6,440 bases of DNA from an uncultured cyanobacterium. Lineage in GTDB: Bacteria > Cyanobacteriota > Cyanobacteriia > Phormidesmidales > Phormidesmidaceae. The notes below the pieces were generated by a model. The model did no database searches, was not told the origin of the DNA, and worked only from the letters and a program-made list of their open reading frames with translations. Position 1 is the stretch's first letter, and every line of letters starts with the position of its first letter. Position numbers and translations under genes: made by a program. The stretch spans positions 1-6,440 of the forward strand of contig CALHGI010000339.1 of NCBI GenBank assembly GCA_938029995.1, written 5' to 3'. Shown here in pieces: positions 1 through 6,234 of this stretch.

Positions 1-2
1 AA

Positions 3-680
3 AGCCAGCTGCCCCGCCGTCCCTATGGACCTCGGGACTGGGCTGAGCAACTCCACTGCTTTATTTCTGAGGTAATCCAACGACCGGTAATTTTAGTGGT
101 CCAGGGGGCTTTGCTGCCCGTGGCGCTGGAGCTGATGGCGGATGAGACCATGGCCCAGGGGGTGGCGGGGGCGGCCCTATCGGGGCCACCCGCGTGGCGG
201 TTGATCACGGAACCCACCGCCCCCTGGAGACAGCGCCTCAACTGGAGCCTATTTGCCTCGCCCTTGGGCTGGGGATTTTACCAATATGCGCGCCGCCAAG
301 GATTCCTCAAGTCATTTTCCCAACGACAGCTGTTTGATCGCGCAGAGGATGTAACCGATGACTGGCTAGCCATGCTGGACCAGGGGTCCCAGGACATGGC
401 CACCCGCTATGCGGTGTTTTCCTTTTTGGCTGGGTTTTGGCGGCAGGACTATGGGGCTGCGATCGCAGCCATCCAAAAGCCCATCCTGGTGATCATGGGG
501 GAAACAGCATCCACCATTGACCGCACCGCCCAAAACACCACCGCCCAACAGCGGCTGACGGACTACACCAGCCACTTTGCCCAAGCCCAAGGGGTGACGA
601 TTCCCGGTCGCAATGTGCTGCCCTATGAGTCAACGACGGAGTTTATCGATGTGCTGCAACCCTTTGTGGAGGGTCTCTAG
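3..680 (+). CDS. Alpha/beta-hydrolase-fold protein, 3' part only, probably catalytically dead
   Basis: The frame is open to the left edge, so the N-terminus is missing; 225 residues are visible, ending in TAG at 678-680. The opening residues (PYGPRDWAEQL, then RPVILVVQGALLPVALEL) fit the strand-turn-helix around the nucleophile elbow of alpha/beta hydrolases, followed by a helical lid region (about residues 75-145), a strand with the acid-residue turn (KPILVIMGE, about 159-167) and the C-terminal segment where the catalytic His normally sits (PGRNVLPYES, about 201-210). Aligning by eye with the usual G-x-S-x-G-G elbow puts Gly35 (window numbering) at the Ser position. The acid turn reads GETA rather than GxxD, and the His site reads Asn-Val. 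The fold assignment is fairly secure; loss of the triad is inferred from motif alignment. If so, the protein may bind a ligand or partner rather than hydrolyse. It converges on the kinase gene. The first ATG at 96 lies inside the fold and is not the real start. Confidence 0.75.
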   Translation, partial: SQLPRRPYGPRDWAEQLHCFISEVIQRPVILVVQGALLPVALELMADETMAQGVAGAALSGPPAWRLITEPTAPWRQRLNWSLFASPLGWGFYQYARRQGFLKSFSQRQLFDRAEDVTDDWLAMLDQGSQDMATRYAVFSFLAGFWRQDYGAAIAAIQKPILVIMGETASTIDRTAQNTTAQQRLTDYTSHFAQAQGVTIPGRNVLPYESTTEFIDVLQPFVEGL

Positions 681-688
681 GGGACCCT
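670..688. terminator. Hairpin between convergent genes, stop codon in the loop (weak terminator candidate)
   Basis: The arms AGGGTCTC (670-677) and GGGACCCT (681-688) pair over 8 positions with one T-G wobble. They leave the triplet TAG, the hydrolase stop codon, as the loop. No T-run follows on either strand, so it does not meet the usual rho-independent pattern. It could be a 3'-end stabilising hairpin serving the convergent genes. Confidence 0.3.
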
Positions 689-722
689 GGTGAGCCCGTA
701 AGAAAAGACTACTTGAACCTCG

Positions 723-3032
723 TTAAAACTCAACGGCGTCTGGGGAACCTGCGTCGGCCCCCTCGCCATTATCTTCACCATCAGCAGGCGTTTCGGCCTC
801 GCCGTCCTGCGGCTGCGTTTCGGTGTCGTCGGTGGGTGCGCCATCAGATGGCGCGCCATCAGTCGGCGTGTCATCAGTCGGCGCAGGTATTTCCTCACCC
901 TCCGTGTCCTCACCCTCAGGGGGCGCGGGTGGGGTAGTTTTAATGTTGTCTACGGCCACACTAAGGGCGTAGTTAATTGGGTCAGTGGTTTTAGAAACGA
1001 TGGCAATTTCGTAATACCCCGATTGGGTCAACCGTCCTGACCAGGTGGTCTGGGACGAATCCGCCAACAAGAACGGCTCCTTGGGGGACGGCACCGGCAG
1101 GTACAAAGACATCAGGGTACTCTTTTCAGGCGTCTGTAGGTTAATGCGAAGATTTTGTTCCTCCTGCAAATTGAGGGTAAACACCCGGCCCTGGCCCGGG
1201 GCCAGTTCCCCCGTTAGCCGCTGCCTAAACGCCCCCGACTCAAACTGCACCGGCTCAAGGTTTCTACCCGAGGTCAAATCCCCCACACTGTCTTGGGCGA
1301 GGGCGTACCACACCTGGCCAATGGGCTGATCCAAAATGTTACTGCGCTGTTCATCGGGAAAAATAGCGGCAAATTTCGCATCGGCTAAATCGTCTAGGGC
1401 GCGACTGCTAACATTCAGCTGATTGACCGACTGACGCCAGCTTTCGCGATCGTCAGCCCCATAGGCCCCCAGTCCTCGCCGGGCGGGCATACTCAAATTC
1501 AGCTCCAACGTATCCAGGGCATCCATGGCCAGATTATCCCAGCGCAGCCGCAGGGGCGCATCCTCCACCGACGAGGTTAAAGGACGCCCTTTGAGGTTGG
1601 GATACTGCTGGTAAAAGCGCTGATTGATCCATAAATTTAACCAGGCGTCATTCACCCCTAAGGCTTCACGGCGCTGTAGTAGCTCCTCCTTGCGGGCAAC
1701 TTCATCGGGGGTGGGGCCCGTCGCCGTATTCTCGGTGGGGAGGTTGGGCAGCTTGGCCGTCCCCCGACCAAAGGGCCAACGGGGCCGCACACCAATGCCA
1801 AACAATAGGGCCAATAAAAGACTGCTCACCCCCAAGAGGGCCAACAGTCCAATCAAGGCTTGAAGCAGGCTCTCACGGCCAGTTTGCTTGGCCGGACTCA
1901 CCGCCGTAGGGGTGGTTAAGGTGGTCGCCGTCTCCTCTGGGGCGGCCGATACCACCCGGGTGGCTCCGGTGGTGGGATAGACTTCGGCCTCGTGCCCCAT
2001 GTCGGCCCCGGCCAAACCGCCATTATCCCCGGCATAAATCGAGGGGATATTGTCTGGGGCCAAGGATTGATCAGCGGTGTTCCCAGCCCCCAGATCTGGG
2101 GCTCCCATACCCTGGCTCCCCAGATCTGGGGCCCCCATACTTTGGGCCCCCATACCTTGGGGCCCCATACCCTGGCTCCCCAAACCTTGAGCCCCCGTGC
2201 CTTGCAAGGCCTGAATCACCGCCATCGCGGATGGATAACGCTGGGCAGGGACAGGGGCTAGCATTCTTTTCAGCACCCCGTTGAGGGGTTCCCCCAGGCT
2301 GACAAATCGCTCCCAATTCCAGGCACTTTCGTAGATGTCATATAGCTCTTGGGGTTCTCTCCCCGTCGCTAATACCACGAGGGTGGCCGCTAGCCCATAG
2401 AGATCGCTGGTGGCGTCCACCGCGCCAGAATTAAACTGTTCTTGGGGCACGTAGCCCACCTTGCCAATGCGGGTGGGATTGGCCCCCACCGATAGCTCCT
2501 GCTCCACCGTCGAGGCAATTTGCTTGACGCTACCAAAATCGATTAAGACGGGTTTTCCATCCTGCGATCGCAAAATCAAATTTTCGGGGGAAATATCGCG
2601 ATGGATAATATCCAAATCATGGATGTAGTTCAGCACCGGCAACAGCTGGTACATGAGCTGGGTAATTTCGGTCTCACTAAAATGGCCCCCATGTTCCTGG
2701 CGACCTTGCAACAGGCTGCGGTAGGTGGGCCCTTCCACATAGTCCTGCACCAAAAATAGCTGCCCCCCCTCCCGCATCAGTTCACGAAACTTGGGAATTT
2801 GACCATGCTGGAGCTGATAGAGCACCTTGGCCTCCCGTTCAGACAGCTCCTGGGCCTTAGCCAAGAGGGCCGGATCATCGATTTGGGGGACAAATTCCTT
2901 GAGCACGCACCGTTCTTTGTAACGATGTAAATCTTCGGCCAGATAGGTCCGGCCAAACCCCCCTTCCCCCAGTTCTCGCAATACGTTGTAACGTGCGCCG
3001 AGGGGGTGGCCAGGTTCCCAGGGTGTGCTCAT
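723..3032 (-). CDS. Membrane-anchored Ser/Thr protein kinase with probable periplasmic PPC-like domain
   Basis: A 769-residue protein. The N-terminal kinase domain (about 13-276) has the glycine loop G22-EGGFG, the ATP-binding Lys45 (VLK), the probable helix-C Glu67, the catalytic loop H144-R-D-I-S-P-E-N151, D165-F-G and structural D210 and R265, so it should be active. Ser148 stands where most Ser/Thr kinases have Lys, as in a known cyanobacterial subgroup with HRDIS loops. Next come a glycine-rich pentapeptide repeat (278-317), a linker and one membrane segment (about 389-414). Then follow a conserved cyanobacterial region (about 441-580), a beta-rich stretch resembling the pre-peptidase C-terminal (PPC) fold (about 592-697, ending YALSVAV) and an acidic Pro/Thr tail. 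The expected topology is kinase in the cytoplasm and C-terminus outside, as in a transmembrane sensor; the ligand and substrates cannot be read from sequence. The start is supported by AAAAGGAG 7 nt upstream. I did not assign a specific spk symbol. Confidence 0.93.
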   Translation of the reverse strand: MSTPWEPGHPLGARYNVLRELGEGGFGRTYLAEDLHRYKERCVLKEFVPQIDDPALLAKAQELSEREAKVLYQLQHGQIPKFRELMREGGQLFLVQDYVEGPTYRSLLQGRQEHGGHFSETEITQLMYQLLPVLNYIHDLDIIHRDISPENLILRSQDGKPVLIDFGSVKQIASTVEQELSVGANPTRIGKVGYVPQEQFNSGAVDATSDLYGLAATLVVLATGREPQELYDIYESAWNWERFVSLGEPLNGVLKRMLAPVPAQRYPSAMAVIQALQGTGAQGLGSQGMGPQGMGAQSMGAPDLGSQGMGAPDLGAGNTADQSLAPDNIPSIYAGDNGGLAGADMGHEAEVYPTTGATRVVSAAPEETATTLTTPTAVSPAKQTGRESLLQALIGLLALLGVSSLLLALLFGIGVRPRWPFGRGTAKLPNLPTENTATGPTPDEVARKEELLQRREALGVNDAWLNLWINQRFYQQYPNLKGRPLTSSVEDAPLRLRWDNLAMDALDTLELNLSMPARRGLGAYGADDRESWRQSVNQLNVSSRALDDLADAKFAAIFPDEQRSNILDQPIGQVWYALAQDSVGDLTSGRNLEPVQFESGAFRQRLTGELAPGQGRVFTLNLQEEQNLRINLQTPEKSTLMSLYLPVPSPKEPFLLADSSQTTWSGRLTQSGYYEIAIVSKTTDPINYALSVAVDNIKTTPPAPPEGEDTEGEEIPAPTDDTPTDGAPSDGAPTDDTETQPQDGEAETPADGEDNGEGADAGSPDAVEF
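825..884 (-). repeat. Pentapeptide-coding 15-bp tandem repeat in kinase tail
   Basis: On the + strand three near-identical 15-bp units lie in tandem at 835-849, 850-864 and 865-879 (consensus GGCGCGCCATCAGTC), with degenerate flanks. They encode four pentapeptides of the form A/T-P-T/S-D-D/G at kinase residues 717-736. The array sits within the acidic, Pro/Thr-rich, probably disordered and periplasmic C-terminus. Confidence 0.8.
2082..2201 (-). repeat. Glycine-rich pentapeptide repeat array (8 x 15 bp) in kinase linker
   Basis: Eight consecutive 15-bp units encode pentapeptides of the form G/D/S-L/M-G-x-Q/P (GLGSQ, GMGPQ, GMGAQ, SMGAP, DLGSQ, GMGAP and similar) at kinase residues 278-317, directly after the kinase domain and before the membrane segment. 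Two units carry the perfect 14-bp palindrome CCCCAGATCTGGGG at 2088-2101 and 2118-2131, exactly 30 bp apart. The array is in frame and looks like a flexible cytoplasmic spacer that grew by duplication. Confidence 0.85.
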
Positions 3033-3039
3033 CGATCGG

Positions 3040-3047
3040 CTCCTTTT
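3040..3047 (-). promoter_or_regulatory. Strong Shine-Dalgarno for the kinase gene
   Basis: On the - strand the sequence reads AAAAGGAG, then 7 nt (ccgatcg), then the ATG at 3032. This fixes the kinase start. It contrasts with pxcA and the HTTM-DCC gene, which show no recognisable Shine-Dalgarno sequence. Confidence 0.8.
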
Positions 3048-3085
3048 GGCTGTGGATCAGGTTTCATTGCAGGGACTAATTGGTC

Positions 3086-3113
3086 AGTGTAGTGGGTTTT
3101 ATCCCGGATGCAA
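3086..3113 (-). promoter_or_regulatory. Candidate sigma70-type promoter for the kinase gene
   Basis: On the - strand TTGCAT (3113-3108, four of six to TTGACA) is followed after 16 bp by TACACT (3091-3086, four of six to TATAAT). This would place the transcript start near 3079, giving a leader of about 47 nt that contains the Shine-Dalgarno sequence. It lies in the 154-bp gap after pxcA, where I found no convincing pxcA terminator, so read-through from pxcA is also possible. Confidence 0.4.
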
Positions 3114-3186
3114 CCACTCCTGACATTTTTTTCTTAGCAACAACCCGTGTAGGGCATCGCATGTAAGGCCCCTGGGCGGAGTTTCC

Positions 3187-4476
3187 CTATTCATTCATAT
3201 TTTTATAGGTCGCCACGGCGGAGGGCGATATGCGGTTGAGGTAACGGAAAATCCAATACTTAAACACCGTGTCCAAAATCACCGGGAATGTGGCGATGAA
3301 TAGGAAAATAAACTCACGGTTGGCGGGAAATCCTAAATGGCGCGACAGGCCCTCCAACAGCACTTCCCAACCATGGGGGGAGTGAAACCCCACAAACATA
3401 TCGGTAAAGAGAATGATGATAAAGGCCTTGGCACTGTCGCTCAGGCCATAGACAATCTCATCGATAAAGGCTTTCAGGGTGGCCACCTGACGTTTGCAAG
3501 TATTTAGCAGCACCACAAAGGCCAACACCGCAAAAATATCGGCAAATACATTTTGCACAGACTCGGCACTGCGCTGGCGATATTCCTCTTCAATGTCTAG
3601 GGCTTTATCCAGCACCCGTTCTTCCAACTCGGTTTCGCTGAGGGCGTCCACTTTGCCTAAAATCACCTCAAACCGCAACCGCTCCTCAAACCGTTGCAGC
3701 TCATGGAGGGCTTCCTCCTCCATTTCATTATTGAGAAACACCTCGGCTTGGTTGGCATGGCGAATGTAGTTCACCGCCGGACCCACCACAAAATGTTTGG
3801 ACAATTGCTGGGTAAGGAGGGGCACAATCACCAACAGCAAAACAAACCGCAGGGCAATTTTGGTCTTACCCTGGGATTTGCGAAAACTCTTGACCACATC
3901 GGACTCAGCCTTAGGGTCGAGATCCTGTTTCACCCGATCAACCGTGCGCAAAATGGAACGGGGTAAGACACCGCTGCGGGCCGCTAGCCCCGCCCGGCCT
4001 TTTTCAGGTTTGCCAGCGGCCTTTTTCTTTGATTTTTTCGGGGGGACACTGGCAGCCGCATCCACGGTGGTGAGCTGCCCTGCCAGCTGACCGTAACGGC
4101 CTAAAATCTCATCAATAAACTTTAGCTTTTTAAAGATAATGGCGGACTGATCAATCAGGTCAAGGGTGTATTCATCTTGTTGATCGTCATAGGACTGCAC
4201 TTCCATCTGACGACCTTGGGACAACCTGGAGCGGTCCGCCTCAAAGTTTTCCATCCGTTGCTTCACCAACAGGATGTTGCGTTCCACCTCGCTTTGAATA
4301 TATCGATAGGCACTGTCCCCATAGTCGCCGTTGGTGGGGGCGATGGGTTTACCCTCGAAATAATCGTCTTCTATTTTTTTGATGACCAACGCGGCTTCGT
4401 AGGCTTGGTCGAGTGATTGATCAGGGGACTTAAAAAGCCACTGCCCTGCGTTACGAAAAAATGCCCGAAGCTGCAT
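3187..4476 (-). CDS. pxcA: Proton extrusion protein PxcA (CemA/CotA family)
   Basis: A 429-residue protein close to the usual length of cyanobacterial PxcA. The N-terminal half is hydrophilic, with the PxcA-like start (DQAYEAALVIKKIEDDYFEGKP, about 23-44, cited as a region), a helical stretch (55-135) and a basic Lys/Ala linker (about 146-163). The C-terminal half is the CemA domain with four predicted membrane segments at about 206-226, 308-325, 348-364 and 388-410. Between the first two is a long charged, probably coiled-coil loop (240-305). The family signature FTDMFVGFHSPHGWE (357-371) and the ending RYLNRISPSAVATY are intact. In cyanobacteria PxcA is needed for light-induced, Na+-dependent proton extrusion; it is homologous to chloroplast-envelope CemA, and its transport mechanism is unresolved. 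A PxcL paralogue is the main alternative, but the N-terminal region favours PxcA. No Shine-Dalgarno sequence precedes the ATG; a 12-bp tandem repeat lies there instead. Confidence 0.9.
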   Translation of the reverse strand: MQLRAFFRNAGQWLFKSPDQSLDQAYEAALVIKKIEDDYFEGKPIAPTNGDYGDSAYRYIQSEVERNILLVKQRMENFEADRSRLSQGRQMEVQSYDDQQDEYTLDLIDQSAIIFKKLKFIDEILGRYGQLAGQLTTVDAAASVPPKKSKKKAAGKPEKGRAGLAARSGVLPRSILRTVDRVKQDLDPKAESDVVKSFRKSQGKTKIALRFVLLLVIVPLLTQQLSKHFVVGPAVNYIRHANQAEVFLNNEMEEEALHELQRFEERLRFEVILGKVDALSETELEERVLDKALDIEEEYRQRSAESVQNVFADIFAVLAFVVLLNTCKRQVATLKAFIDEIVYGLSDSAKAFIIILFTDMFVGFHSPHGWEVLLEGLSRHLGFPANREFIFLFIATFPVILDTVFKYWIFRYLNRISPSAVATYKNMNE

Positions 4477-4477
4477 G

Positions 4478-4501
4478 GAAGTGTGTATAGAAGTGTGTAG
4501 G
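4478..4501 (-). repeat. Two 12-bp direct repeats immediately before the pxcA start codon
   Basis: On the + strand GAAGTGTGTATA (4478-4489) and GAAGTGTGTAGG (4490-4501) are adjacent and identical over the first 10 bases. On the coding strand this reads CCTACACACTTC then TATACACACTTC, one base before the ATG. The repeat takes the place where a Shine-Dalgarno sequence would be. It may bind a regulator at the DNA or RNA level; this is inference. Confidence 0.6.
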
Positions 4502-4518
4502 TGCGCTGGAATGTCAGC

Positions 4519-4524
4519 ACTATA
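4519..4524 (-). promoter_or_regulatory. Possible -10 element for pxcA
   Basis: TATAGT on the - strand matches the -10 consensus at five of six positions and would start transcription near 4512, with a leader of about 35 nt holding the tandem repeat. There is no good -35 hexamer at 16-18 bp, so it would be a promoter that relies on an activator. The hexamer is part of the palindrome ACTATAGT (4519-4526), so the same match exists on the + strand. Confidence 0.25.
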
Positions 4525-4595
4525 GTATCAACTCTATGAAAGCGCCATTAGAAATTCACTGGATCGGTTTAGCTGTCTGAACACACGCCAGATTT

Positions 4596-4619
4596 ATCGG
4601 GTGCGATCGCACACCCGAT
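4596..4619. repeat. Inverted repeat with a HIP1 core between the HTTM-DCC gene and pxcA
   Basis: Perfect 8-bp arms ATCGGGTG (4596-4603) and CACCCGAT (4612-4619) flank 8 bp. Overlapping the left arm and centre is the 12-bp palindrome GTGCGATCGCAC (4601-4612), which contains HIP1. It lies about 60 bp downstream of the HTTM-DCC stop. No T-run follows on the - strand, so it is at best an imperfect terminator; it may instead be a 3'-end hairpin or a protein site. The 201-bp gap otherwise holds only the pxcA leader signals. Confidence 0.6.
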
Positions 4620-4677
4620 TTCTGCCTTCCCAATAGACCTCTCCCACTGCACCCAAGCCAAAGATCGGCCCACCGCC

Positions 4678-6204
4678 TCATCCCTTATCCTGGGGCGGCA
4701 GGGGAGGATAAATAACCCAGGACCGATCCAAACCAGCCGCCTTTACCAACGGACCTAAAGGCTGCACACCATCGGTCAAACGCTGTAGCACCATAATCGC
4801 CCTAGGGGGCTGATCAACCCCATCAAAATAGACCGTCATACTGCGCAGATGCCAAAGGGAAATCACCAGTAACATCGTCAACGACACCAGGCTCAAACGC
4901 CCCGTGGGACGGACGGTAAACGATCGAAACTTAAAGGGTTTAGTAAAATTGCCCGCCACCTGACGATTGTTGGCAATGGTTTCATAGAGTCGATTTCCCA
5001 GGGCCATCAGGGGCGACCATCGCAGCACCCTGGCCAAGGGCCACAGAACGGGGGACAAACTCACCACATAGGCAATGCCATGCCATTTGTAATGGTGTCC
5101 ATCTTGCCAATCCACAATCACCCAGGAGTTATGGGCTTCCATGGCGGTTTGGATCACCGGATCGCTTTGGGCGGTTTGGAGGGGCACTTGCCCAGGCAAC
5201 AGTAAAAAGGTGCGCAACAAATGGACCACCTTTTTACAAAAACCACAGTCGGCATCGTAGTAGATTTTTAACCCCAGCTGCTTAGGGGTAAAGGCTCGCC
5301 GCCGCCAACCCTCCCAGGCCAAGGTGGGGATGAAGGCTAGCCAGGTAATGCAGCTCAGAACATGAAAGGTATTTTCTAAATCTAACGTGAGGGCAATGGT
5401 GCCATGGCACGCAATAAATCCCACCACAGCCATCAGGCGACATCGGCTAGCTCGAATGGGGCTCCACAGCAAAAAAGGCCCCAAAAAGAACACAGTTGCA
5501 AGAAAGTATAGAAACAGAAATAGGCTGGGGGGGAAATTGAATAGAATCCGCCCCAGGGCATTGACATGGTGCCCTGTTAGGTCAATCTCAGAACCGATGG
5601 CCACTGCGGTCGTCCCCGCCCAGTTGGCCCCAACTTCGTAGATCATCGGGGCGGCATAGATATAGAACTGCTGGGCCATGAGGGCCAAGGTGGCTCCAGA
5701 AAGAATCTGTTTAGGGGGGGACTGGGGGGAGGTGTTTAGGGCTTGATCCACTGAATAGGCACTGCCCCAGGGCAAAAACATGGCCCAAAAAAGCATCGTC
5801 CGCAGCACTTCGTCCGTGGCGTAAACGAGTTGGGGCTGGTGGTTATGGAGCGACACCAGCATCCCCCAGGCAATTATGGTGGCCCAGCGGGTGCGGTACC
5901 CCACCAGCATTAGGAGGGTGGCGCAGGTTGCGATCGCATAGCAAACTATCTGCCAAACCACCTGCCAGGCCAGCGGCATCCCCACAGAACCAGCCAGCCC
6001 ATGGATTGACCAATACCCAGACTGCCAAAGATTCCCCAACCCCGCCGTAGCACCTCCCCCATGGCCCATGCCATAGCCACTACCGTGGACCCGAGCCCAC
6101 AAATCCCCCAGCATCACCAGGGCCAACCCCATGCGCAACAGGGCTAAGGAACGCAGGTCTAAACCGTAACGACGTTCTAAGAATTTGAACCAGGGGGCAA
6201 CCAT
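4678..6204 (-). CDS. HTTM-like membrane protein fused to DCC (DUF393) thiol-redox domain
   Basis: A 508-residue protein. The N-terminal 300 residues are polytopic and resemble the HTTM/vitamin K-dependent gamma-carboxylase-like family: a short amphipathic start leading into GLDLRSLALLRMGLAL (14-29), then about eight hydrophobic segments (near 17-34, 78-102, 107-119, 133-149, 168-187, 221-248, 255-276, 281-296). Residues about 311-420 are a DCC/DUF393 domain opening with a strand and the motif Y316-D-A-D-C320-G-F-C323-K-K, a thioredoxin-like CxxC expected to be redox active. A further membrane segment lies at about 434-451. Carboxylase activity should not be assumed for bacterial HTTM proteins. 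The fusion suggests thiol-disulfide chemistry at the membrane on an unknown substrate. The protein stops just after W496-VIYPPLPPQDKG, where I recall longer relatives continuing. No Shine-Dalgarno sequence is seen, but the start fits the family N-terminus. Confidence 0.82.
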   Translation of the reverse strand: MVAPWFKFLERRYGLDLRSLALLRMGLALVMLGDLWARVHGSGYGMGHGGGATAGLGNLWQSGYWSIHGLAGSVGMPLAWQVVWQIVCYAIATCATLLMLVGYRTRWATIIAWGMLVSLHNHQPQLVYATDEVLRTMLFWAMFLPWGSAYSVDQALNTSPQSPPKQILSGATLALMAQQFYIYAAPMIYEVGANWAGTTAVAIGSEIDLTGHHVNALGRILFNFPPSLFLFLYFLATVFFLGPFLLWSPIRASRCRLMAVVGFIACHGTIALTLDLENTFHVLSCITWLAFIPTLAWEGWRRRAFTPKQLGLKIYYDADCGFCKKVVHLLRTFLLLPGQVPLQTAQSDPVIQTAMEAHNSWVIVDWQDGHHYKWHGIAYVVSLSPVLWPLARVLRWSPLMALGNRLYETIANNRQVAGNFTKPFKFRSFTVRPTGRLSLVSLTMLLVISLWHLRSMTVYFDGVDQPPRAIMVLQRLTDGVQPLGPLVKAAGLDRSWVIYPPLPPQDKG

Positions 6205-6234
6205 GAAAAAAGATCGGGGGTCAGGGGTGAGAAA

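Noticed and set aside
713..937. + strand frame encoding an Arg/His/Gln-rich peptide opposite the kinase tail
   Set aside because: Shadow of the acidic, repeat-coding end of the kinase; it has no recognisable domain and no ribosome site.
2082..2201. CRISPR-like or intergenic repeat array
   Set aside because: The repeats are contiguous 15-bp units in frame within the kinase gene, with no spacers.
1992..2261. + strand frame with a striking HTLGPHTLGPHTL repeat protein
   Set aside because: It is the antisense reading of the glycine-rich repeat in the kinase gene; the 15-bp period makes any frame look repetitive. The - strand frame has clear kinase motifs across the region.
3133..3186. Possible pxcA terminator (GGGGC with GCCCT on the - strand)
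   Set aside because: The stem is only about five pairs with a mismatch, the loop is long and no T-run follows it, so I did not list it as a terminator.
3797..4090. + strand frames opposite pxcA with hydrophobic stretches
   Set aside because: Antisense shadows of a well-identified membrane-protein gene; no start signals or family resemblance.
5843..6028. 61-residue - strand frame rich in Gly, Ala and Trp
   Set aside because: Lies wholly inside the HTTM-DCC gene in another frame; its hydrophobic character comes from the membrane-segment codons.
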